Shown here one piece after another: positions 48,301 through 60,293 of a stretch of 64,000 nucleotides of DNA. Made by a program: the position numbers and the translations under genes. The first letter of the stretch is position 1. Each line of letters opens with the position of its first letter. Source of the stretch: Epiperipatus broadwayi (Eukaryota; Onychophora; Udeonychophora; Euonychophora; Peripatidae); contig JAQFVV010006256.1 in assembly GCA_028023455.1 (NCBI GenBank), positions 60,001 through 124,000 of the forward strand. The letters run 5' to 3'. The notes beneath the pieces were generated by a model. The model searched no databases, was not told the DNA's origin, and saw only the letters and a program-made list of their open reading frames with translations.

Positions 48301-50500
48301 AGATCGTCCTGATCTTATTTTGTAAGTCTAAAGGGCTCTTACGGTTTTAACTTGAGAAACTGTATTTATTTAGCATAGTTGTGGAAAGAGTCAATTTATT
48401 AAATAGGACAATAATTATCGGACTATATTTACAGTTTAAAGACTTTAAGAACTCCGTGACCATTTACCTATCTGTATATATTTATGTTTGTCTATACTAG
48501 TTTGTGTTGTATAACTTATAATAAATCTTTAGTACTAAATTTAGTTTTAGTTATTAATTAATTATGGTTTGCCCCTTCGAGAGTCATGAGCAAATTACAC
48601 AACATACACAATTGCATAACTTGGACATTTTTCTAGAAATTTTGATTGGAAGCTTTTATATTCTACAAAGGAGGAGAGGAACCCTCAAGATAATAGGAAC
48701 ATGTGACCCTAATTAGTGTTACTAAAAATAATTTATTCTGAAAATTGAACTTACAATAAGATAGTTCATACCATTTTTTTTATAATGATAATAAAATTTA
48801 AAAATTACATCATTAAATTATTTTTAAAGCATTTCAAATTCTTTTTGTAAATTGTAACTTTTATTATTTGTCAAAGTTAGATAATAAAAAATCATGAAGT
48901 AAACAAATAATTTAAAATTTTTATAATTTCATCAATTTTCATCTTATTGAAAAAAGAAAAGATGTATTATGAAAGATAATTTAATACAGTATCAACTAAC
49001 TATAGCATGATTTTATATCTTTAATAGTTTTACCTTGAATTTGGGTGGAAGATCATGTTTTATATATAATTTGAGACTATTTATGGATTGAACAAATAAA
49101 GTCTATTAGAAAACATATCTTTATCAGAAAAATGTATTGATTTTGTTGTAATAAATTATCAATTCTAATAAAATATTGTGCTTTTTCTCAAATTATTTTT
49201 ATTGTTTATATTTTCTTGCTTTGCCTAACTCTTCCAAAACTTAGAACACCTTTTTTTAAAAAAAGAATTGCAACATTCTGATGCTAGAAAAAATATTTGT
49301 ATATCATTAGTGCAGACAAAATGTATAAAGTCTTATAACTCAATTTTTATGCACTTCCTAATTCCTGATCATGATACTTTACATTCACATATATTAACGA
49401 TGAGAATACATTTTTTTTTTAGAGTTTGCAAACAATATTAGCAAAAAATATGAAAAATTTAAATTTTTAATTTGTATGAGATTCAATACTCTTTATGCTA
49501 TTGTCATTTAGCTATATTAAATTGTATCTAAACTTGACTTCATTCCTTTCCTAATTTCTGGAACTATATAAAACTAAAAAATAAAAAATAAAAAATAGGA
49601 AATAAAATTTTGAAGATTTGTTTCTATTTACAGACACACAATAAAAAGTAAAAAATAAATTTAGTTCAGCTTTCACAAATAAAAACTGGAATTATCATAT
49701 TTAGAAATTTACATGCCATTTAAATAAATTGCAACGAATGCCCACTTTTTTTTGTATCAATCGCAGTCTGTAAAAAGTGACCTGAATAATTTTTTAACTT
49801 TTTATTGCATTTATGTAAATAAGTATTTTTTTAATTTTTTTGCTATGTAAATATTAAAATTACATAAAGGAATTTCATTGTTAAAAAAACAAATTATTAC
49901 CTGTTAACAATTTTAATGTATAATACAATTTTTTCAAAGTGATAGAATCTTATAAAAACATTTTCAATAATAATAAACAATTCAACAAATAACTCAATTT
50001 TTCAAAATTTGAAAAAGAATGTTCTTCCTCTCTTCATATAAATAATTAATTAATCAGTCATTTATTAATTGATTAATAATAAGTATGATGTATATTGTAA
50101 TTGAAAAATGAAAATAGAGTAAACAATGTGATTTGTATCATCTATTTAGATTCACAGGAATTTATTAAATAATGCTATGTTTGTGCATGAGATAATAATA
50201 TTTAAATTATTTAAAATCCGTTAGAAACCATACTAAAAACTTGATTTTACTAAATTATATTTAGTAATATAATGAAAACATAATAAATAACAGAGCAACA
50301 GTCAGCAAACTGCAGCATGCAGGTTCTTTAATTCCAATCTTGTGTCTCTTTTTATCATGATAAACACATTTATTTCCTCTTATAATTTGTAAATAAATAC
50401 TTTGACTTTAGGAGAAGAAAAAATGCGCTTTACAATGTTGTTTCTTGAATTCATACTTGTTATAGAATAGAAAATATTATGCATGATGAATGTTTAACTA
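48301..50500. other. AT-rich DNA, no gene seen
   Basis: Only low-complexity and TA-rich sequence was seen. No element end or exon could be supported. Confidence 0.45.
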
Positions 50501-51902
50501 CACCTGGGTCTCTTTTTATGCGGACTTATTTAACACGATTTTGAAGTTACGCGATTCATGTTTCACCGGAAGTCGATTTCCGATAATGCGCTATTACTTT
50601 AAATTATAAATTTCGCACACTTACGTTATATTAAAAGTAATAAAAAAGCATCTATTTTTATAGCGCGATGTTTATAATTGTAATTCACTAAATATCAGCC
50701 TTTTACAGCTACTGTACATGCGCTTTAATGAGTGTTAAATAATAAATGAATACTTTTCAGTGCCCATACAAGATATAGCATTTAAGAAAGAATAAAATGA
50801 ATCAACTTATTCTTTCCGAACCCAAATGTTTATATATGGGCAAATCTTAAGTACTGGCAAATAAAGATATGTTTGAGTTTTGTTTGAAAGTGATGTTTAA
50901 GTAAATTCTAAGTAATTTCGTCGATGTCATTAAATCAGACAACGTGAACCGTAATTTAAAGTGAATGATCTATCTTCACGCTTTATTTGCCAGTACTTAA
51001 GATTTGCCCATATATAAACATTTGGGTTCGGAAAGAATAAGTTGATTCATTTTATTCTTTCTTAAATGCTATATCTTGTATGGGCACTGAAAAGTATTCA
51101 TTTATTATTTAACACTCATTAAAGCGCATGTACAGTAGCTGTAAAAGGCTGATATTTAGTGAATTAAAAGTAATAGTACATTATTGGAATTCGACTTTCA
51201 TCTTAGTAATTACAATATTTTCAGTGCTTTATAATAGTAAGATTTTATGCAATAATGAAATTAAAATCATGATTTCCACATTTTATGTATACACATATTA
51301 AATTTTACAAGATTATAATGTAAATTTGTTCAAACATTGTGCGTGTTAATTTTGCATTTTAAATCACATTCTGTTTTTGCTTTTTAAAAAAGAAACATAA
51401 TCAATTATTATTTTTTTTTATTAATGACACTAATCATTAATGTGCTCTTAAATTCCAACGAGAGCTAAATGGTTGTATGTCTGGATATCGTGAGCTTCGT
51501 AAACAATTAATAAAATCATCGTCTCAAAGATTAATTACTAATTACGTTGTCACCAGAAAATTATAATAATTAAAACGTGTATAAAAAAATGTAAATTACT
51601 GTACTGTAAATTATGCATAAAAATATATTATTCTGAATAAAATTAAATATTATAGTTAAAAAGTTTGTCTTGTATCAATTTTTTTTCAAATTTGAAATTT
51701 TTTATTAGTCATATTTTATTTCCTTATTTTTTTTTTTGCGCGAATTTTAAAGTAATTTTACGTTGGTGCTTTGCTTTTACGCGAATTTTGAAAAATCGAA
51801 GACCGCATCTCCCCTTTTTCAATGTAAGTTACGTCTATTTTTGCGCGATTTCGTTTGCGCATGTTTTCTGAGGAATCTATCGTGTAAAACGAGACCCAGG
51901 TG
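50501..51902 (+). mobile_element. Tigger/pogo-like transposon copy B (1402 bp, inverted relative to A)
   Basis: CACCTGGGTCTC starts the element and its inverted copy ends it, with TA on both sides (50499-50500, 51903-51904). It runs in the opposite direction to copies A, C and D. A foldback of about 0.5 kb is inserted in its subterminal hairpin. Removing this leaves about 0.9 kb, so the interior is also deleted. Confidence 0.85.
50643..51165. mobile_element. Foldback element inside Tigger copy B
   Basis: Arms 50681-50866 and 50981-51166 are 186 bp each and appear exactly complementary, with a 114-bp loop. AAAAGTAATA occurs at 50633-50642 and 51166-51175, flanking the inserted DNA as a 10-bp direct repeat. 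This is consistent with a Foldback or Mutator-type target duplication. About 38 bp on the left (50643-50680) lies outside the palindrome, so the exact end is uncertain. Confidence 0.8.
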
Positions 51903-51996
51903 TATTAGAAAATTGAGAATAAATCAAACTGTCAAAAATAATTTTTTGTTTTTGTTTGTTTATTTTTAATGGAATTTTAATTTTTATTAGGATGTA

Positions 51997-53356
51997 TTCT
52001 TGGGTCTCGTTTTATGCTGTATGTAGATAGATTCCTCAGAAAACGCGCATTAAAGAAATCGCACAAAAATAGACTTCACTTACCTTGAAAAATGGGGGAT
52101 ATGTACTGTAATTTTCAACAATTGCATAAAAGCAAAGCAACAACGTAAAATTACTTTAAAATTCGCATAAAAAAAATAAGAAAATGAAATATGACTAATA
52201 AAAAATTTCAAATTTGAAAAAAATTGATACAAGACAAACTTTTTTACTTTTTTTTATTAACTACAGTATTTAATTTTATTCAAAACAATATATTTTTACG
52301 TGTAATTTACAGTATTTTACATTTTTTCATACATGTACAGACAGTATTTTAATCATTACCACTCTTTGATGATATGCAAATTTGTTTGTGAACTAGTAAG
52401 ACATCAGATTCCTCACAAGAGGAAATACAACTAGCACCAACTTCATTTTTTTAATTGCTCTTATAGTGGATTCGAGCAAACTAAAATGTTTTCCAATTGC
52501 TGTTGATCCTTCCCATTTCGCTAAGCGATCTAAAATTGAAATCTTTGTTTCCAAAGATATTTTATTTTCTTGGATGTTTTTTCTTCTCCATTAGGTTAAA
52601 CTAAAAGTTTAAAATAAAAATAAGAACTTAGTCTTATGATAATAAAAAGACAGGTACTCATGATTGTTGAGCAAAATTTAATTAAAACTAACAAAAATTA
52701 AATTCTTATTTTTGTCTTTAATTTTTTAATTTTCAGTTCCTTTTAAAAATCAAATTTCATTTTTCACATCACATTATGTAATTTTTAAATTGTTAATTAC
52801 AATTAAAAATCAGATTTTAATTTTTAATTGTCAAATCTAATTGTTTCCACCGCTGTTACTCACCTTTTAAAAATAAACTTGCAGACACTAAATGATTAAT
52901 TGATTACGTACTCTTTTTAAAAAATAAAAATAGAATGTGATTTAAAATGCAAAAACAACACGCATAGTATAGGCAACTATAATGTTTGAACAGATTTACA
53001 TTATAATCTTGTAAAATTTAATGTGTGTATATAAAATGGAGAAATCCTGATTTGTAAGTGAATTATGAACTTCTTTATTGCATTAAATATATTATAGTAC
53101 TATTATAAAGCGCTGAAAAATTTGAATTTATTAGATGGAAGTCAAACTCCGATAATGCGCTATTACTTTAAATATAACGTGTGAGTACACGAAATTTATA
53201 ATATTTAAAGTAATAGCGTATTATTGGAGCTTGACTTTTGATCTAATAATTTTTATTGCATAAAAGAAAACCACATACAAAGATATTACGAAGAAACATG
53301 GATCGCATAACTTCAAAATTGCATTAAATAAATCTGCATAAAACGAGACCCAGGTG
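51997..53356 (-). mobile_element. Tigger/pogo-like transposon copy C (1360 bp)
   Basis: The left end (TTCTTGGGTCTCG) and the inverted right end (CACCTGGGTCTCG) are flanked by TA. A remnant of the transposase DNA-binding domain lies at 52440-52580 on the minus strand. The subterminal hairpin is at about 53134-53243. Many CpG sites of the family are TpG or CpA here. Confidence 0.85.
52440..52580 (-). pseudogene. CENP-B/pogo N-terminal helix-turn-helix remnant
   Basis: The minus strand encodes SLETKISILDRLAKWEGSTA followed by IGKHFSLLESTIRAIKK. This matches the pattern of the CENP-B-type DNA-binding domain of Tigger/pogo transposases (Ile-Leu-Asp-Arg-Leu...Ile-Gly...His-Phe...Ser-Thr-Ile...Ile-Lys-Lys). 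It assigns the family to the Tc1/mariner group in agreement with the TA target site. No catalytic domain remains. The same stretch, with a 1-bp deletion, is in copy D. Confidence 0.8.
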
Positions 53357-53705
53357 TATTACTAAACTAAATGTTTAAATATATCCACAGGCATTTTGAA
53401 ATTAATATTTTTATGAACCTATTTTTCATTTCCTTCCTTGTTGGGCTCCTTTCTGGTGGTGGGGGATATTTAAACAATATAGCTTTTCATGTTAAAATGT
53501 TTTCTGAATCCTGATATGGAGCATCTTAAAGCAACAATATAAACATTAACATATCTAACTTAATCCTCAGCTATAATTCTTGTAATTAAAACTTCACTCT
53601 AACACCCTCTTGAAAATTTAATTCATAACTTTTAATGTAATGATGATAATTAATTGAATAAAGTATTAGTACTCATTATTAACTAAAAGGATATAGATAC
53701 TTGAG

Positions 53706-53960
53706 TATTAGTCCTGCAATATGGTATTAGATGTGCTGCACCTTTTCACATTTGTATCAGTCCGCTGATAACTTTGTAATCTTGTGATCTGACCAAAATA
53801 ATGTGTACACGAATCTGGAACACAATATTTTTTGCAAAATTTGCAAAAAAATGTGTACATGGATCTTGTACATGATATTTCTGCAAGATTTACAAAGTTA
53901 TCGACAGGTTGACACAAATATGAAAAGGCAAAGCACACCTAATAGTGTAATGCAGGACTA
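53706..53960. repeat. Inner palindrome carrying the ISXO2-like terminus at both ends
   Basis: GTCCTGCAATATGGTATTAG at the left pairs with the inverted copy ending GTAATGCAGGAC near 53960. The arm also includes the CACCTTTTCACATTTGTATC region. Confidence 0.7.
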
Positions 53961-54479
53961 AAAATATCATGTTCACACACAAGTAAAACTCTAAAAAAAA
54001 AAAGTAAACATATGTATGATTTTAAGGAAGAAGTGGGTAATTAAAAACAACATTTTAAAACAAATTTATCTTAAAAACTACATTTTCTCCCCCCCCCCCC
54101 AAAAAAAAAATATTAAATAAACGACGCCATTACACAACTTCCAAATGTTACTTTACATACACACAAAACAATCAGTTAAATTATAATTTTTTCAAATATT
54201 ATTTACAAAAACACATAAAACATATGCATGCGCTACTTAACTCTGCAATAAATAACAGGAATTGATCGCATTCAAACAGCCAAATTGAAATTTAATTTTA
54301 CCACAGAAAATGGAGACCGAACTGAAAATTTTTCCCCCAAAAATGGACACACGATTGCAAAATTTGTTGTGATTTTCCATAAAACTGCTAATAAACATAT
54401 ATATATATATTTTTTTTTTTAAAAAAAAAAATTTCACAACAATCCTGGCAGAAAAAATTGTTTGATATTGTTTTTGAGT

Positions 54480-54730
54480 AAAAAATGTGTCATCATTTTT
54501 GTGTAATCTATGCCACATAAATTCGGCCAGGTCTCGTTGTTAATTTTGCCATTTCTCTGAAACCACATTGTCTTTTGACAGTTTGTGTGTGAACCCCAGT
54601 TTCTGGATCGACGAAATTATTTGTATGGTTTGCTCATAGCCACATTCCTCAATTCATTACTTTTGTAGGCCTTCCAGCAGTCTGAATATATAGTCGAACC
54701 CTCTTCTACATTTGTGATTGCTTCCATCAG
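54480..54730 (-). pseudogene. ISXO2-like DDE transposase C-terminal remnant
   Basis: Frames on the minus strand carry GSTIYSDCWKAYKS, a hallmark around a catalytic Asp. This is followed after a frameshift by FVDPETGVHTQTVKR, and after another by LAEFMWHRL. These three blocks occur in this order in ISXO2/IS1595-type transposases and their eukaryotic Merlin relatives. At least two frameshifts and missing N-terminal parts make it inactive. Confidence 0.8.
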
Positions 54731-55494
54731 AGTTGCCCTTGTTCGATCTTTAATTATGAAAACAAAAAATAAAAATCTGGACAATAACCGAAAAAAAAAG
54801 TCTAAATAGCACAAAGAAAAACATGTTTTTGATATACATCACAGGATTTATTTTCTTTCAATTTGATGTCATCACAAGATTATACATTTATTGCGGATTT
54901 GAAAAGGCTCATATATCTTCTACGTTGCAGGACTAATACTCAAGTACAAAGTTATAGTAATCGATAAGCAAAAATTTTAATCTTTCATTCTATTATTTTT
55001 TATTATACATGTAATTTACAAAAGTTGTTTCAGTTAAAAAAAAAAGAAAGTGATCGGAAAAAATATGTAATTAATGAAATAGGAAAAATTGTATAGTCCC
55101 ATTGATTTCCGTGATAATCAAAGGACTCTAAATGCTAATAAGACTTTCAAATTTGCATATTAATATTTGTTTTTTGACTTATATTAGTGAGTAGCATTGG
55201 ATTGCTTTTACACATCTCACAGCTATCTTAATTCCTTTTATACTATTTAACCTAATGATTCCAGATTGCAATACTTTATAAGTTTTGAATCTAATTAATT
55301 TGATTATATATATATATATTGTACTGGGAACTTATCTCTAATCATAAAACAGAAGTTTTATTTTAGAAAGTTCTTGAATCTACCATTCATATATATATAC
55401 AGAATTTTATTTTATTCATTTGCCAGTCACAGATTTTGATTACATTAATTATGCAAATGAATTAAACAATTAAAAAAAAAAACAACTGTTTTAG

Positions 55495-55637
55495 ATGTAA
55501 TGACTCAAAAACTAAAGAAATTGATTCTAGCATTGTTGAAAATCTTTATAATGTTCATATTGAAAAAAAAAGAAACTGCAAATGGGAATAATCAAATTAC
55601 AGAAGAATGTACTTCTGCAGCAAAATTTTCAAAGTGA
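55495..55637 (+). CDS. Speculative terminal exon
   Basis: A TTTTAG acceptor leads into an open frame with NDSKTKEIDSSIVENLYN. A run of nine A near 55563 appears to shift the frame, after which the other frame reads ETANGNNQITEECTSAAKF to a stop. It may be a real last exon with a sequencing indel, or a decayed one. No upstream partner was found. Confidence 0.25.
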
Positions 55638-57138
55638 ATATTTATTACAATTTTATGCATCTCTTTCTGAAGCAAATACATAAAATGGTGTCCTTCAATA
55701 GAAAATATGCTGCTGTTTTTAACCTTTTTTTTCCTCAAATAAAAGACATGAAGTCAAAAACAAGATTAAAATTGACGGAATTTAGAAGTGGCAAATCTCG
55801 AAAGCTGAAAATATTGAAGTGTTTGGGTGAAAAATGTCAAACACCAAATTTTTACTAAAATTCATATGTAATTTGCCTTTATGTGATTTTGAAAATTACT
55901 CTTATTTTGATTACTTTGTATTAAATATGATGCCTGAAATTCTTTTAGTGGTGCAGCTCGACTTATTTATAGCAAATACCCCATGCTTCTTGTTGCTTGA
56001 AAAAAGTCTGGTTTAAACCAAGGAAGTTTAAAAGTCATTTCTGTTGTTAATTGCACAAGAGCTAATTAACAAGCTTTTAACATTTTTTTCTACCATGTAT
56101 CTTATATTCAACAGCAGATATTTTTTCAACTATTTTATGTTTTTAACACTGGGTACTTATTTATCCATCTCATATTCATTTATATGTCATTGTTATTGTT
56201 CTGGAACATCTCTAAAATGATGCACACTATTTTTCTTAAATTTATAATATACTTTTTTAAAGAAAAAATACATTTATAAATTAATTATAAATAATCTAAT
56301 ATAGAAATGTTTTAATAAAAATTAAATATTTACAAATATTATATAATCAGTTATGTAAGTAATTTTTAAAAATATAGTATAAGGTTTTTTTTCACTAGAG
56401 TTGATGTTTCAATTCATAAATTTCATCATGAGGGAAGGCAATTAATTATTTTTAATTAAATAGAACTTGGAATATTTGTTTAACCTTTGGTGCATATATA
56501 TAAAATTTTATTTTTATTTCACCTACTTGATATGGGAAAATTGTTCTAAAGCTTGTTCTTATTTTACTCTTTCACTTTGAAGGTGCAAATAGTGATCAAA
56601 TTGGATTGCAGGTATTTTTTTTTAATGCAATTCTTCCTATTGCAACTTACATTGAATCTTTTTTTCTTTTGTAAATACAATAGTGTCATCTAGTTGTTTT
56701 AAAAGATATAATATTAATACTTTAACTTTTGGATACAATAAACCACAGAGAAAATTATAGTTTATATTTTTCTTTTCTCAATTTCTGTAAATTGATTAAT
56801 TGTTGAATAAAGATTTCAATCCAACTTGACTTTTATATGAATATATAATAATATCAGTAACTAATACACTTGTAAGTTCATTATAAAACAACATTTTGTT
56901 TTAAAATACAGATCTATTTGCACAAAAACTTTATATTATATATATATATTTTTCTATCACATAGTGTGTTTTTAATCTTTTTTTTTTTTAAAATTTTTAT
57001 TGAAACTATTGAGTAAATTTGTTTAAATAGATGAAAATAGTTGAAAGTTAAAAGAAAGTGGAATTAAATGGAACTTATTATCATGAATATATATATTTAA
57101 AATTAATATAACATTAAACAAAGGCGAAATGTAATTTT

Positions 57139-57860
57139 ATGTACACAACTTACAAAATCAACCATCACTCCTTTTCCACTAATCAATTTTTGGTCAACTG
57201 TACGGGTTTCACCACGATCTCTCCCCTATGCCAGCTCTGTAAAACTGACAATGAAACCCTCCAACACTTCCTATTCAGATGTCTCTTTTTGCTTGGAGTG
57301 AGATGTGTCATCTACTCCTGCCTTTCCTGGCACAGGGACACTATCTTCAATCTTTGAGGATCCATCGAAACAGGGGTCTTTGCAACCATCAGACTATCAG
57401 TTTACCTCATCTATGCACTCTGGCTGCACCGATTTTCTGTTATTTTTTGACTAGAGAGTACACTCAGCAAATCAAGAACTATTGGACTTTACTTCCTCTT
57501 TCAAAACCAGAGATACTAAACTAACCTCCTCTTCCCTCTTCACAGATACCTGGGCAATCTTCCAACTCCCATCCTCTCAGTCCCACAAGACTCATCCATT
57601 TAAATGTTTGCAACCCGTGCGGCCACTGGCTCAACATAGATGTGTGTCTCAGACTTGCAACCAAAGACTTTTCTTGGCTTGGACTACACACCCTTTTCAC
57701 ATCCCTTTCCTCTTTCATATGTATCCCTTTTCTTTCACCATGTTGCTTCTAAATTTCAGTTTACCATATAATCACTTCTTTGTAAACCTTTTTTTTTTAA
57801 CTGCTGTGTACTTGTTTTTTTTTTTGATGAATAAACCTTCATCACTGAGAGAAAAAAAAA
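57139..57860 (+). mobile_element. 3' end of a non-LTR retrotransposon
   Basis: The frame contains LCQLCKTDNETLQHFLFRC, a Cys-x2-Cys-x8-His-x4-Cys motif of the kind found after the reverse transcriptase in several LINE clades. Frameshifts follow, with more coding-like sequence (YLIYALWLHRFSV in one frame). A 3' untranslated tail ends AATAAACCTTCATCACTGAG and a run of A at 57851-57859. The copy is 5'-truncated, as usual for LINE insertions, and inactive. Confidence 0.75.
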
Positions 57861-58579
57861 CATACATTACTTCAATATATATATATAAATATTTTAAATA
57901 AAATATTTACTTACATTGTATACTTTTTATTCATTATTCAGATATTAGGGGGAGAAAGGTAAATTATGAATTCATAAAATCACAAATTACTTGAATAAAA
58001 CTTTACAATTATCATGTAAATATATCATTTGAAAAAAAAAAGAGAAATATATTTTATAGTTATTTAATTTTCAAACAAATTTATTAAGAAATATTTATCA
58101 TTCATGTCATCATCTTTGTTATTATCTATTCATAAATTATTTCAAGGGGGGGGGGGAATAAATAAATAAAAAGTTACAAAACAAATTATGAAAAAAGATT
58201 GAAACTGGAATAGGTTATCTGTACAACTAAAGATGGAAATATGATTATATAAATACTTTCCCAGTGTCAATATAATGCAGAAAATGACCAATAGCATGAA
58301 AAACTCATTACATTGAACTCCACATAAATTTAGCCAACTAGTCTATAAAATAAAAATAAAAAATGAAGTGAAAGTAAATATAATGATTATTGTAATAAAT
58401 AACATTGATAATAAATACTATAAAATTCTAGTAATATCATTAAATTTAAAAATTATTTATATTAATATACAAATATTCTGCATGATTTAATATAGAGTTG
58501 ACAATAATAGATTTCTAAATTAATTCCAGCTGTAGCATTAAAAAAAAAAAAATCAGACTTTTTTTCCTCATGTGTCATA

Positions 58580-58655
58580 GCATCAGGCTGGAAGCTAACC
58601 CGGGACAACTGCTTGTAAAGCAGCTGTTGCTGACCTCTCGACCACCAATGCTTTG
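58580..58655 (-). repeat. tRNA-derived SINE head or decayed tRNA-like sequence
   Basis: On the minus strand, TGGTCGAGAGG (A box) is followed about 34 bp later by GGGTTAGCTTCC (B-box-like). An anticodon-arm-like stretch CTGCTTTACAAGCAG lies between them. A run of T/A follows at 58540-58565. Mismatches in the B box suggest a SINE remnant instead of a working tRNA. Confidence 0.55.
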
Positions 58656-59280
58656 GTTCTTAAATATCTAATTCCTGAAAAACTGACTATACATTTTTTT
58701 TTTTTAAAATGGACATAAAAAAAAAACACGTTTAATATCTTAAAAAATAATATGTTAAAAATATATAATTGATTATTATATATTAAGAAACAAAATTCTG
58801 AAAAACTATTCACATTTAATGTTTTTATTTAAATCATTTTGTTTAAAGTCCTATATAATATTTAAGATTGTTCAAAATTTTGAGCTATATTAAAAATATT
58901 GTTAATCTAAATATATATATAAAATTTTGTTAAACTTAAATTTGTATTTGACAATAAATACTTTTTTTTTAAATCAAATGATATTCAAATCTTATTGAGG
59001 GTAAAAAAAGTAATGAAAAATTAATATGAAGTGTTATTATCTTTTTTTCAGTAGCATGCAAATTTAATAGAAAACTATGAAATATGGCAGGACCAAATTT
59101 GATACAATTTATTCATTTTCTCCAATTAATATCCATTTTGTGCTATGATATTCTAGTTTTATGTTATGTATGTGTAAACATAAAATAGTATTCTACAAGG
59201 AGGAAAGTGTCAAATGATTGAAGCATTTATTTAATTTGTAAAAAAAAAAAAGTTATTGTAATTATTATTTTGGTTCATAT

Positions 59281-59344
59281 TGATACACTTGAACCCTTAT
59301 ATGTCTAAAATATAATTTCGACATATATGTGTTCAAGTGTATCA
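59281..59344. repeat. 25-bp inverted repeat
   Basis: TGATACACTTGAACCC...TATGTC pairs with GACATATATGTGTTCAAGTG and the bases after it, with one or two mismatches and a 14-bp loop. A similar GTGTATCAG end occurs in the 62-64 kb repeat. Confidence 0.7.
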
Positions 59345-59481
59345 GTGTTATGAGATAGAGAGTGGTGGGTCGTGTGAAAGTCTCTGCTCATATACTCTAT
59401 ATATTACGTATATTGATACAGGTATCCATAAGCCTGTATAAGTTATTTGGTTAATATTATGTTTATTTTCTTTTATTATTT

Positions 59482-59727
59482 TACAATAAATATTATTACA
59501 TAACTGATCAAAATATAATAAGCAGAATGATTGTAAATGTAATTATAAGGTACTTTTTAAAATAAAGTAATGAAAATAATAATAAATATAAGAAATTAAT
59601 GAACAATAAATATCATTACACAACTGATCAAAATATAATAAGCAGAATAATTAATGGTAAATGTAATTATAAAGTACTTTTTAAAGTAAAGTAACAACAA
59701 TAATAATAAATATGAGAAATTAATAAA
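59482..59727 (+). repeat. Tandem duplication of about 121 bp
   Basis: CTGATCAAAATATAATAAGCAG occurs in both copies (near 59503 and 59625), within units that match closely apart from small indels. Confidence 0.8.
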
Positions 59728-60293
59728 GATTTGTAGTGTACATTCTGATGACAAATTCTAAACTTGAAAGCATTTTTATTATTCAGTACATGTGTAAAAT
59801 TATTAATACCATCATTTCTCATAGAAAAATTAATAACATATTTTGTTTATTATATTTATTTTTTAGTACTTTTAAAATTACTGCATTCATTATTATTTTG
59901 TTTATACAAAATATTTTTAAAATTATATATTTTTTATACTTTTGTTCATATATGTATACTAAATATCACTATTTTATATAATTAACATTAATCTTGTGTT
60001 ACTACAGTCTTGAAATTCAGAATTGAAATTTAGAATGCAATCCCAGAATTTGAAATTGGGTATCTCAAGACTACACACCTAAATTCAGATCTGATATATC
60101 ATTCTTTTATAATTTGATGATTTTTACTTTATTGAACTCAGGTCAAACTTATCCACTACATCTACAATAGATGTATATTTCCTGTTAATTCATACAGGAC
60201 CATGGGTGCATATTGTTTTGAATACATTTCTGCTCTATAATCAATGTGATAGTATGCATGTTCATTAATATCATAAATTTTCATCTCGATATA

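Larger units (their letters stand above)
53697..54953 (-). mobile_element. ISXO2/Merlin-like DNA transposon relic
   Basis: TACTTGAGTATTAGTCCTGC at the left and its inverted copy at the right form the TIRs. Minus-strand remnants at 54480-54730 match ISXO2-type transposases. The left part (53706-53960) is itself a palindrome ending in a third copy of the terminal sequence, so a MITE or duplicated end is embedded. The element is related to the fragment at 13748-13900. No certain target duplication was seen. Confidence 0.75.

Noticed and set aside
57482-57901. 139-codon plus-strand frame after the LINE fragment
   Set aside because: It reads through the 3' untranslated tail and poly-A of the non-LTR element. 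The real coding frame is shifted and broken upstream.
59736-59985. Two overlapping hydrophobic frames
   Set aside because: Phe/Ile/Leu-rich translation is expected from poly-T/TA DNA. There is no start context and no partner exon.
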